Below, piece after piece: positions 11,254-22,552 of a DNA stretch of 64,000 bases. Position 1 is the stretch's first letter; each line of letters starts with the position of its first letter. The notes beneath the pieces were generated by a model that saw nothing but the letters and a program-made list of their open reading frames with translations, was not told the DNA's origin and searched no databases. A program made the translations under genes and the position numbers. Source of the stretch: Lycium barbarum (taxonomy: Eukaryota > Streptophyta > Magnoliopsida > Solanales > Solanaceae); NCBI RefSeq assembly GCF_019175385.1, contig NC_083344.1, positions 57,102,782 to 57,166,781 of the forward strand, read 5' to 3'.

Positions 11254-13603
11254 TGTTACGACCCGACCAGGGGCCGCGACGTGTACCCGGGGCTAGCCAC
11301 CGAGAACCCCTCATTCTACTGCTTATCATACTCATTGAACGTCCTTTTATCAAAATCATACTCAAGTTATAAGAAAACTATCTTTCAGTCGAAGATATAA
11401 ATACTTTTATATGCACAAGCCTTTTGGTAATTGAAATAGTATATACATATATATATATATATGCATGGTAGCAACCTCGTGAGACCATTTTACCCACACT
11501 GCGTATCTACGAGCCTCTACTAGAGTACTAGACATATGGACGGGACTGGACCCCGTCGTGCCGAAAACATACATGTACAAAAAAAGGATAACCATAAGCA
11601 CCTCCGGAACAATGCAGTGCTCTCAAGCAGCTAATAACTCCTACGAGTCTGGAGCAAGATCACCTCCCTGTCTACTTGTGGCATAAACACAGCGTCCAAA
11701 GAAAATGGACGTCAGTACGAACATTGTACTGAGTATGAGAGGCATAAACAATAACATCACATCAATGAAGTAAAGGAAGCATCAACAAGGAACATCTGTA
11801 TCTTTCTATCAAATGGAAAAGGAGTGATACATGCTGGCTTACTCATAGTCATCATCATATCACATATGCATAAATATATAAATTGCCTGTCCATATCGGA
11901 TCGGTGTGATAATCATGAGCCTGCGTCCAGGCCTCCCACATCCGGGGTATCATCTCATGCCGACCACTAGTGATGTCTGCTCATGCCATCTGGCCATGGT
12001 GTAAAGCTGCCCGCCTTAGCGGTGACTTCCCGGACAATTAGGCGCGGTGTTATATCATCATCATAATATACTCATCATAGTACATGCATAAAGTCTCAAA
12101 GACAACTATGATTTATCGGGGTGACGTATGGTCGTGATCCCCCGATCTCCTTATGGAGCACTCATTAACATCCTGCCTCACCTTGAAGGGAATAGTATAT
12201 GAGGTGAGTGTAAGCAATAATAACATCATGGACGTTTTAGGAACATCATATCATGAACATCTAGAACTTCTATACTTTAACTCATTACCTTGTCTAGCTA
12301 ATTAGGAATATCGGTTCATATCTTTTCGGAACTTAAGAGATTCATGGAGAAGAAAGAAAGTCATACTATAGGATTCATGCCATAGAAGGAAAGGACTAGC
12401 CTCACATACCTTTTGCGCTTGACTAATCTATCGATCACTTGGTTTCCTTCGGTGCCCACGTTTCTACCTTCAAGAGGAATCGCATTGACATTAATTACTC
12501 GGCTACATGAATATTTCACTATTTCTAGGGAAAATTGGGCAGAACTTCCTTTGTTTATACTACTTTTCCCACATTCTATATCAACTCCCAAACGTTAATA
12601 ACAGCATTCACAATATAGCAACAACAATTACCATTTTTACCTACACTTCCCACAATTCACCATTTCTCTTTGATTTCTCCAAAATTATGGTCATAATTCA
12701 TTATTGCACTTTTTCACAAATAATACCTATTCCATATTCTAGATGTCGTACATAACACATTTACAATCATAACATACCAATATTCATCATCCACCCCAAA
12801 CTACTACTCAACACTGACACTATTCACATATTCATGACCCAATTTCTATGTCTTTCCACAATCCAAGTGTTACAACTTTCAACCACTCAAACCATATAAA
12901 AAGGGTCATAAAACTCACCTTAGATGATTGATAAACAATACTCAAGTGGAGCTTCTCTTCTTGCACCAAAACCCTAACTCACTTCTCTTGAGTTTTCTTG
13001 GCTTAGATGAACTTTTAATGGGTTTCATACACTTGATTTCATGGATTTGGTGTAGTTGACTAAGGTTTTCCCTTGATTTCTTGTGGATGAATGGTGGAGA
13101 AGGTTCTAGAGAGTTCTTGGAGAGAAGAGAGTGGAAGATGAAATGAAATAAAATGAGGGAGGGGTCTTATATTAATTCATGAAATCAGTCCTGACCGAGA
13201 TGTACGGTACGATCGATGGAGCGTCGATCTAGGCGTCGAAGTCGTTAAATTTCCAGTTATCAATCTGTTATTTCCTTTCATTCGACGGTGAGAAGGACGG
13301 TTCGTCGAACTGATCGACGGAGCGTCGACCTGTTCGTCGAAGGGTCTTCGCTCCAGCTAAAATTTACGACGCAATTGACGGGACGTCGACTCGTTCGACG
13401 GTACAAAGAACGACCGTCGAACCCCCCTTTCGCAAAACTGCGGTGAAGTTTCATTTAACGAGCTTTTCTCCCTTGCCTTTAACTTCTTTGGAATCTTAAC
13501 TAGAATTATTAAGTATCCGTTCTTACTTGTAGGGACGTCATGTTCACCTTAACTTACGTTAGTCCCTTCTCCGCTCAGCAACCCAAAGTTTCGAGGTGTA
13601 ACA
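11254..13603 (-). repeat. C 5' LTR (2350 bp)
   Basis: In sense it starts TGTTACACCTCGAAAC (13603) and ends TCGTAACA (11254). A palindrome cluster of a different kind, TCGACG/CGTCGA repeats, lies at about 13200-13435. It is immediately upstream (in sense) of a TATA-like TAATATAAG (13166-13174) and CATTTTATTTCATTTCAT. A short (TA)n run is near 11448-11462. No gene is seen. Confidence 0.9.
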
Positions 13604-15400
13604 TCTAACTTGGTATAGGATATTCGTAGGAGAAGCATCTTCCTTTAACCATAACACAACTACTTCTTAAGCACGCGTACTTCGTATATTTCCTTTTCTC
13701 TCTATTCTCATTCTTATTATTTTACATTCCTTCCTTCTCAAATTATCTTATTTTCCTCTCGTTTATAATCTATCCTTTATTCCTCACCCAAGGAATCCTA
13801 TTCTTAACTTAGTACTGCTTGTCCTTTAGAATATACTGCCTTTGTACAATCCATTCTTCGCATCAAAACTTATTCCGTCCATTCTGATCATCCCCTCTCA
13901 TCCTTATTGTGTTGATCCTTTTTCTAATAAACGTCCTATTTCGTTATTCATCTTTCCGTAGTCTTTGTCTTTTACCTCTAGCTAAAGATATCACTCATAC
14001 TCTGGATTATACCAATCGCAAACTACTACTACTTTACCATATCACATTTCTCTAGTTTCTTTTTCAAATGGACTTCCCTTTTTATCATTACTTGCTATCA
14101 TTTCAATCATTGAGGAACCTCTATGCTAGACTTCCCCTTAACAATGTCTTATAAGATTTCTCATCCACTGCCCCATGGCTCGTTCATTGGTTTCACACTT
14201 CCATTCACTCTTTATTCATATAGAACATGTCAATTCTTTAGTCGTTTCCTCGCTACACATTATATCATAGTTCTTGCCACGCTCTCATCATATCTTCATC
14301 GTAATCAACGCTATAGAGTGATACTTCTTTACCTCGTTCGCAAGCCTGCTCATGAAATAAAATAAACCTTACGAAATAAGCATACTCAACCCGTTACCCT
14401 TGCTAATCAGCCCTCTTACACTTTACCATATAAGTTGTTTTACCAATGGATTCACATTCATTATAACTCTTCATATTTGTACCTCTGTCTCCGTGATGCT
14501 GTTACTTTATTTTGCTAATAAACTTATCGTATCTTACTCGTGCTTATACATCCAATCGCTACTCCAGTATCACACTCTATTAGAGTTACACTTCCTCTTC
14601 CATGTCATGTTTTAGTGCTACCAATCTCCTTAATTTACTCTAGCATTTCTCTTTACCGTATCAATGTCGCTCTTATAACTGCCATTACTATCAATCCAAT
14701 AGTATCTAACTCAACTCTTGTAGTCATCAACGATACTCCTCATTCTGCCATTACTCTTTTGCACATCATCTTTTCTTGTTAGCACATATTACAAGCTTAT
14801 ATCCCATCTCCTTTAGATTCTAGGAAAATTTCGGCAGAGTTTCCTTTATATTTCTTACTATCTCAAAACCTGCACGGAGCAAATACCAACAATGCCTCAC
14901 AGGGCCAATATATATATATCGCAGCCACACAGGGCTCCCACTTTCAAGTAAAAGCACAAAGATTTCGAAACTTACCTCATATATCACGCTTTGAGATGTA
15001 CCTGATACTTTAGCGATCTGCCCTGTTATCCCTTCCTATTTACTTCGTCTTTCATCCTTCAGCTTTACATTTCAATCATATCTCAATATTCTTACTTTAT
15101 TCGACACACATCTTTCGTACCGTTGCTTACCTTTGTTCTGATTCATTCAATTTGCTTAGTTCACAACTTATAACTGAACTTATCATCAAAAGACACATGT
15201 AATCAATTTCTCAATCATATGAACACTGACTTACCTTTATGACAACCAATTCATTAACATATGAATACGTACCCTGATAACGTAGTCTCAGTGAAGTGAC
15301 TTACCTCTGTAACATTCAATGTCATCAATCACTTTCTTCTATCATTACCATTCTTCTGCTGCAATCAGAGGTTAGTATAAGGAATCTCATTTCCTATGGC
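13604..15400 (-). other. D internal region, no recognisable coding
   Basis: About 1.8 kb, purine-rich in sense, with no gag, protease, RT or integrase homology that I can see; the ORFs are short. In composition it resembles the internal region of H at 62400-64000. A homologue of the B/E 3' UTR block lies at about 14820-15000, followed in sense by a purine tract (TAAAGGAGATGGG near 14803-14816). Several GGTAAG(T/C) donor-like words recur between 14970 and 15310. Confidence 0.6.
14870..14975 (-). other. Intron-like module inside D (106 nt)
   Basis: In sense it reads GAG then GTAAGTTTC (donor-like) and ends CTCCGTGCAG before GTTTTG (acceptor-like). CCCTGTGTGGC and CCCTGTGAGGC lie inside and GGAAACTCTGCCGAAATTTT follows. 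Order and length match the modules after pol in B (104 nt) and E (105 nt). Splicing is inferred. Confidence 0.42.
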
Positions 15401-15561
15401 TTATCTCTATAGCACGATCTTAGAGATGAAAGAAGAGTAACCATCCTAAATGCCCTATAGCCTCCTGTTTAGAGATGTGGCGTGCAACACACCATAAACA
15501 AAACTCTACAAGACACGGCTCGTAGACACTTCCTAGGACCGAACTGCTCTAATACCACTTT
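15401..15561 (-). other. D leader and primer-binding site
   Basis: The primer-binding site at 15546-15557 reads TGGTATTAGAGC in sense, one mismatch from the initiator tRNA-Met complement. It is 4 nt inside the LTR edge at 15562. The leader matches those of C and G. Confidence 0.85.
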
Positions 15562-16358
15562 TGTCACGACCCGACTAGGGCCATGACGGGTACCCGGGGC
15601 TATCCAACGAGCACCGCTCATCCTGCTACTTATCATACCCGTTAAGCGTTCATTCACCAAATTCATACTCAAATCATAGAAAAATTATTTTTCATTTGGA
15701 AACATAATTACCTTTATATGCATAAGCTCTTCGGCTATCAAAATAATACATGCATACATATATACATACATACGCTTATCAAAATCGTGAGACCATACGT
15801 ATCTACGAGCCCCTACTAGAGTACTAGACATATGGACGGGACAGGACCCCGTCATGCCCAAAACATACATGTACATAAAATAGTAACTCAAAAGCACCTC
15901 CGGAATAATGGAGTGCTTTCAACACTCTGCTTATCGACTTCTACAAATCTGGGTCTCCTCCCTGCTTACCTGTGGGCATGAACACAGCGTCCAAAGAAAA
16001 CGGACGTTAGTACGAATATTGTACTGAGTATGTAAGGCATGAATGAAATAAACATTTTAGAGAAATCATAGGGCATAAGATGTAGACATAACCTGCGTAA
16101 GTTTTAAGGGAGAATACCTTCCATTCCTATATCATATATAATCACAGTACATGTATCATCATAGCGCATACATCGTCGTATCATACATGTATCATAATAC
16201 CGTATCTGCTCATACACATTAATGTTATCCGCATTCGGCCACGTAGTGGCTCGACAATATCACGTACATATTTATCCGGGCTTTTCCTACACATATCATA
16301 TACCTATTTATATCATGTACATATCCATATCGTATACATATTAATATATCATATACAT

Positions 16359-16486
16359 ACCTGGCCAACCAAGGCTTCAGGGTTACACATACCTGGCCAA
16401 CCAAGGCTTTAGGGTTATACATACCTGGCCAACCAAGGCTTCAGGGTTATCTCTACCTGGCCCTACCAAGCCGTCAGGGTTATTCC
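16359..16486. repeat. 32-bp tandem repeat, four copies, in D LTR
   Basis: Units begin ACCTGGCCAACCAAGGCTTC at 16359, 16391, 16423 and 16455, a period of 32 bp. The last copy is the most diverged. Confidence 0.93.
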
Positions 16487-16517
16487 GTACCCAACTACAG
16501 AGGTGTGCGCGCGTTAC

Positions 16518-16520
<3 letters not shown>

Positions 16521-16550
<30 letters not shown>
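16521..16550. repeat. (AT)n microsatellite in D LTR
   Basis: About 15 uninterrupted AT dinucleotides. Confidence 0.95.
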
Positions 16551-16553
<3 letters not shown>

Positions 16554-16644
16554 GTACATTCTACCCGGCCATATAAGCTCGAGTTGTCATAATAGCCATA
16601 CATAGGCACATATATACATAAAAGCCCATAAATATCTTTAGCGT

Positions 16645-16738
16645 CATCACTACTATCATCGTCATCATTATCATCATCACTATCAACATCGCCATCATTA
16701 TCATCATCACTATCAACATCGTCATCATTATCATCACG
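16645..16738. repeat. TCATCA-rich tandem array in D LTR
   Basis: ATCATCATCACTATCAACATCG-like units repeat about three times. The run of Asp codons on the minus strand is a by-product of this array, not a protein gene. Confidence 0.85.
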
Positions 16739-17069
16739 TATATCCCATAAACTTATCATAACTTTTCATATAGCACGTATTTGAATTTAAAGACAATCTA
16801 TGAAAATCGTATCATACTCGTAGCATGAACTTCGTAATAATATCGCATGATAGAATTTATAATCTCTAACTTAGGCTCATCATTACCATCATCATATCTA
16901 TAGCATATCTCTTACCTTTATCTCATATGAAATCCCTTATGAGAATAGGCTCGTAACTTTTCGGAACATTGGTCATAGGACATGTATTAGAGCTTATAGA
17001 CAATCTATAACAATGTCGGGGTGACATAAGGTCGGGATCCCCCGATTCCATTATGGAGCATTCATAAGC

Positions 17070-20000
17070 TGTCACGACCCAACTCCGTGGGCCGCGACCA
17101 GTGCCCTAGCTGGGCACCTATACGTACCCGATACCCAATTTAGCATATTATCAAAATAATGTAATATAATAGCAACATTAGTGGATGCTACAGAATTTAG
17201 CAGAAAAGCAGACTTGGTACACAGAAGCCGATAAGGCTGTCATAAAACCAAAACATCCCAAACATATGTACAGAACCCACACAGATGTATCCACAGACCT
17301 CTACAGAACATATCATAATCATAAGACGGGACAGGGCCCCGTCATACCCTGAACAAAGTACATATCCAGATAGCAGTGACAGACTGTACCAAAAGATGGG
17401 CTCTGTAGAAGAGAGCGCCCCAAAATAGCAGAAATGGGATCCTAAACGTGCGGATCAGCAAACCTGTCGTCTGTACCTGCGCGGCATGAAAACGCAGCCC
17501 CCGAAGAAAGGGGGTCAGTACGAAATATGTACTGAATATGTAAAGCGGAATCACAGAAGTCAAATCATAATGATTACAGAAAATGGGTACAAAATCCAGA
17601 GTGTCAAATGCATATTTCCAAATCAGACAGAATGTGTACAGAAACATATGTCATATCATATCCGATCCCTGCCACGGGGCTCGGCAGACAGAACGTGGTC
17701 ACCCTCCCGACACTGGTGCCACAATACAGAGGAATCAGAAAAGGGGCGTGGCCCCGTATCATATAATATCATATCAAAATGGCCATAACAGATCAGATCA
17801 GAATAGGCGGACATGGCACATCATACTCCACAGACCCATGTACGCGTATACCTGCCCCCTCACATCGGGACGCGGCGAACAATGCAGAGAATTACGCTTG
17901 ACAACATATCCTGGCCCGGGCTCAGTGTGGGAAACATTGGGACATCCACGAATGGAGTAGTGAGAGACTAATGCAATTTAAAAATATCATAAGTATTTTC
18001 AAATACTCGATGAGGCGTAGCAAAGACAAACAAATCAAATGGAGTCGGACGGAATCAGAATTATCACAATTCGGATATCATAATAATTTACAGAAATATA
18101 ACTTTACTGATGTCATTCCGAGTGTCAAAATAATTTATAAGATTTAATAGAATATTTAATATAATATTCGTTAAGCGATTAATAGGGTAATTAAAACATT
18201 TCTTTCAAAAATCGCTTAAAAAGGAAGCTTTAGCATATTAGGGGCAAAACCGTAAATAGTGGGCCCGCCTCGGGACAAACAAGGCGGCGGGCTCAAACTG
18301 TGCCCTCTAAGCACATAGTGTCACCTAAAGAGGTTATACAGACATTCTATGACTTTCTGAATAATTTAGAGCAAGTTTTCATAATTTCAGAAAAAACATA
18401 TCAAAGAGGTTCAATTCTACTGAAGGAAAAACTGAGATTTTGTCTTGCGGAATCCGAGGGCCAAGAGGTCCTTCGAGGCCCGGATCCGACCCTAATACAC
18501 TAAGGGCATGCCAAGGGAAGAATTGGGTTTGCTTTACATACCTTTCGCGCTCCTTAAGCCTTTCCAAACTCACTTCCCGTTTCGTCGAAAAACTGCAATT
18601 GGTCAAGTTTACCAATTGTGAATTATTAATGCCATTATTTCAACTTTAAGCATATTTGGCTACCGAAATTTCGGCAGCACTTCCCCTATACATATGACAC
18701 CCCGAGAATTCAACTCGGCTATAAATCATCAACAACAACCCAAACGACAACAACAATATCAACAATGAACATTAAAAACACAAATATCCTTCAACTAGTC
18801 ATTTTTCTCACAAGTTGACATAATCTTCAATTCAACCCAACTTTCAACTAAGATCAATAATTTCATATTCAACAACCATCATGATCATCACCATATAGTT
18901 CTAGAAACATTTCATATCGTTTTCCTTAAGATATACACTCGATATACATGATATACAATCTTCCGCCAAAATCATAACTTATGCAAAACATCAAATCTTT
19001 GGCATACAACTTCATAACAAGTTTCCAACTTCCAAATTCATCAATGGTCATCACAACTAACAACCAAACAACTTCATTTCCTTAATGTCAGAAAACTCAT
19101 ACTAAAACGACATAAGTTTCTACATTCCAATTCAATACAAACTTATATCATTCTAACTTCATTTACATATCAAGCATTACAACAACACTCCAATACTCTA
19201 AACAAACTTAATCAATTCCCTTCCATAGCCAACATACCACACGACCATATGCTTATTTTTCAATATCAACTAAATTCATCCAACTTTCAATTCCCATATG
19301 CATTTCATCACAATCATAACTAGAATATAACATAATTTCAATACAATTTGGCTATACAACATGCATATACACACGGCTACAAGACATATACCAAACCCAC
19401 ATCGCAAACTTCCATTTCTTCATACAATCAACACATTTCCATAAACTACAACACAATCAAAACTTCATAACACAAATAAAAGGTAGAAATTCTTACCTTT
19501 TCTTCAAGTTTTCTTCACTTGGATATATGATCACTTTGGTTAATTTGATGCTCCCCACTCCAATCCAACTATACCAAGTTACAAAGGAACCTTATCTTAG
19601 TAGGAAAACCACAAGACATGAATTTTTGGAACAATATTTTTTAGGGCTAAATTTTCAAGCCAAGGCCGAGAGCCTCACTTTCTCTCCTTCTATTTTTTTG
19701 TTCTTGCTTGCTCTAATTGATCCTTATCATAAGTCTTCAATTATATAAGTATTGAAGTGCTTGGTCACATGACCAAGCACATGACCCATAAAATGGGCTT
19801 GGACCTAGCCAAAGTGGCCGGCCAAGCACCCCATTTTGGGCCTCACATTGCTTCAATTTTTTTGAGCCCAATACTTATGGATCACATTTTGTAATTCCCG
19901 AAACTAATTTCCAAAATTCCAAAATTACCCTTAACCTTGTCCCACACTTTCATGACTCTATTCTTTCATGCATAACTCCTATGTTCAACAAAATATCAAA

Positions 20001-20070
20001 TTGATCTTATATCTCAAGAATCCAATATAATTCAAGTCTTTCCAAACGTGTGAAAACACGGGATATAACA
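17070..20070 (-). repeat. A2 3' LTR (3001 bp)
   Basis: In sense it starts TGTTATATCCCGTG (20070) and ends GGGTCGTGACA (17070). It keeps the 22 bp near 17244-17265 that the 5' copy has lost. The TATA region and the 11-bp inverted repeat (19757-19780) are as in the 5' LTR. No gene is present; ORFs seen in both LTRs are duplicated chance frames. Confidence 0.97.
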
Positions 20071-20105
20071 TCCTCCCCCCCTTTAGAACATTCGTCCTCG
20101 AATGT
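20071..20105 (-). promoter_or_regulatory. A2 polypurine tract and conserved hairpin
   Basis: In sense: ACATTCG, loop AGGA, CGAATGT (20105-20088; 7-bp perfect stem), then CTAAAGGGGGGAGGA against the LTR start at 20070. Spacing from hairpin to LTR is 17 nt. Confidence 0.88.
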
Positions 20106-20145
20106 AAAATTAATCCTATAGGGTTGGAAAATACTTTGGGGGAGT

Positions 20146-22552
20146 TCATGGTTGCAAAAAACACATATCACATACGATTGGCATTGAAATAAAATTAAGC
20201 AGGGATTTGAGATTACCTGTGGCCATAGGGAACAGATGAGGATACTTCTTCTTCATTTCTTCCTCAGACTCCCAGGTCATTTCCTCCCTGTTATCATTCC
20301 GCCACAGAACCTTAACAGAGGCTACATCTTTATTCCGGAGCCTCCTTACCTGACGATCCAAAATAGACACGGGCTGCTCCTCGTACGATAACTGCTCCGA
20401 CACCTGGATATCATCCGCGGGGAATATTCTGGAAGGGTCACCAATGCATTTGCGGATCATAGACACATGGAATACCGGATGTACCGCTTCCAAATCAGAT
20501 GGCAAATCTAACTCATAGGCGACATTTCCAACTTTCCGAACAATCTGATAAGGCCCAATATAACGCGGACTGAGCTTACCCTTTCTGCCGAACCGCATCA
20601 CGCCTTTCATAGGCGATACCTTCAGAAATACCCAGTCGCCTACCTGAAACTCCAACGGTCGACGCCGTTTATCCGCGTATGACTTCTGTCGACTCTGGGC
20701 TACCAACAGTCGCTCTCGAATAAGTTTTACCTTGTCCACGGCCTGCTGGACCATATCTGGTCCAATCAACTTTGACTCGCCAATATCAAACCAGCCAATC
20801 GGCGATCTGCATTTCCTGCCATATAGAGCCTCGTACGGACCCATCTGGATGCTGGAATGGTAACTGTTATTATATGCGAACTCAATCAACGGCAAGTGAT
20901 CATCCCAGCTGCCTCTGAAATCAATAACGCAGGCCCGCAACATATCCCCCAGCGTCTGTATAGTGCGCTCGGCCTGCCCGTCGCTCTGAGGATGAAATGC
21001 GGTGCTCAGACTCACCTGAGTCCCTAGTCCCTCCTGAAAAGATCTCCAGAAATGCGCCGTAAACTGGGTGCCTCTGTCAGAAATAATAGATATAGGAACC
21101 CCGTGAAGCTTCACAATCTCCTTAATATAGAGCCTGGCATAATCCTCGGCGGAATAGGTAGTCCTGACGGGAAGAAAATGGGCTGATTTCGTCAGCCTAT
21201 CAACGACGACCCAGATGGAATCATACTTCCGTGGAGTGCGAGGCAAACCTGTAATGAAGTCCATATTAATAACCTCCCACTTCCAAGTCGGGATTTCCAT
21301 CTCCTGCAACAGTCCACCCGGCTTCTGATGCTCAATCTTGACCTGCTGACAATTAGGGCACTGGGCGACGAACTCTGCAACATCCCGCTTCATACCGTCC
21401 CACCAGTATAAGCATCGGAGATCATGGTACATCTTCGTAGACCCAGGATGGACCGAGTAGCGAGCATAATGTGCCTCGCTCATAACCTGCTGCCGAAGGC
21501 CTGCAATATCAGGTACACACAGCCTGCCTCTGTATAACAAAGTGCCGTCCGGTGAAAACTCGAACGAAGTCTCCTCCTTATCATAGGCTGTGTCCCTGTA
21601 CCGAGCTAAGACAGGATCTTCATATTGACGCCTTTTAATATCGTCCCTGATGGATGACTCAGAAACCCCTCGAACAGTAATCCGTGTATCTCCAGAATCG
21701 GCCAGACGAACACCGAGACTAGCCAACTGCTGAATATCACGGGCTATCTCTCTCCTGTCTGGCTGTAAGTCGGCCAAACTGCCCATAGACTTCCGACTGA
21801 GTGCATCCGCAACAACATTAGCCTTACCCGGATGATACAGAATATCTACATCATAATCTTTCAGAAGCTCCAGCCACCTCCGCTGCCGCAAATTAAGCTC
21901 TCTCTGTCTGAAAATATACTGGAGACTCTTATGGTCAGTATAGATATCCACATGAATGCCATATAAGTAGTGTCTCCATATCTTCAGAGCATGAATCACC
22001 GCCGCGAGCTCCAGATCGTGGGTAGGATAATTCTTCTCATGCTTTTTGAGCTGCCGGGAAGCATACGCTATAACTCTGCCGTGCTGCATCAATACACAGC
22101 CTAACCCCATGCCAGAAGCGTCACAATAAATAACATACTCGTCCGGTCCCTCTGGAAGAGTCAGAACTGGGGCTGTAGTCAGCTTCTCCTTCAGTAACTG
22201 GAAGCTCCGTTCACAAGCGTCAGACCACTGGAACTTAGCTCCCTTCTGAGTCAGCCTTGTCAAAGGCGCTGAAATCGAAGCAAACTTCTCCACAAACCTT
22301 CTGTAATAACCTGCTAACCCCAGGAAACTGCGTACCTCTGTGGGCGTCGTAGGTCTGGGCCAATTCTTCACGGCCTCAATCTTCTGTGTGTCCACCCGGA
22401 CACCATCAGCTGCAATAATATGCCCCAAGAAAGCCACTGAAGACAGCCAGAATTCACACTTAGAAAATTTCGCATATAATTTCTGATGCCGGAGTACCCC
22501 TAATACCGATCTCAGATGATCTGCGTGCTCCGCCTCAGACCGAGAATAAACC
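20146..22552 (-). pseudogene. A2 pol, second part: RT C-terminus, RNase H, integrase, chromodomain-like tail
   Basis: This is a long open frame that continues pol after a one-base shift near 22550; the first ten residues of the nominal ORF (start at 22575) are out-of-frame noise. Residues counted from that start: RT thumb and connection 11-130, RNase H with D152, E189, D214 and D257. Integrase has the zinc-binding H369, H376, C406 and C409 and the catalytic D439, D500 and E536 (exactly 35 residues between the last two). A GPY-like region lies at 665-700. The tail [19 protein letters not shown] to KYPHLF (742-782) corresponds to the chromodomain-like C-terminus of Tekay/Del-type elements. All catalytic residues are present. 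Without the shift this would be fused to gag-pro-RT. Confidence 0.93.

Larger units (their letters stand above)
10179..13603 (-). mobile_element. Element C: Ty3/gypsy chromovirus, 5' LTR and partial gag
   Basis: C is a minus-strand element with its 5' LTR at 11254-13603, leader, and gag up to the B insertion point at 10178. The rest lies left of the window beyond B. C is inserted into the internal region of element D: D-type sequence resumes at 13604, and TCTAA (13604-13608) is the expected right TSD. Confidence 0.88.
15562..17069 (-). repeat. D 5' LTR, 3' segment
   Basis: The sense 3' end is GGGTCGTGACA at 15562, and the segment is broken at 17069 by A2. It holds several simple or tandem arrays listed separately, and one copy of the CCACTACGTGG unit (near 16240) that is amplified in the G LTRs. 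The last five bases (17065-17069, TAAGC) are the left TSD of A2. Confidence 0.9.

Noticed and set aside
14123..14782. Overlapping plus-strand ORFs of 71-80 codons in the D internal region
   Set aside because: They are hydrophobic, Ser/Leu/Thr-rich frames from a pyrimidine-rich strand, without motifs or homology to element proteins.
16514..16759. A minus-strand ORF with long Asp runs
   Set aside because: It is the translation of the TCATCA minisatellite in the D LTR.
17486..17960. ORFs of 100 and 125 codons present twice (also at 25664-26138)
   Set aside because: They lie in both A2 LTRs and are identical only because the LTRs are recent copies. No motif is seen and the frame is not kept in A1.
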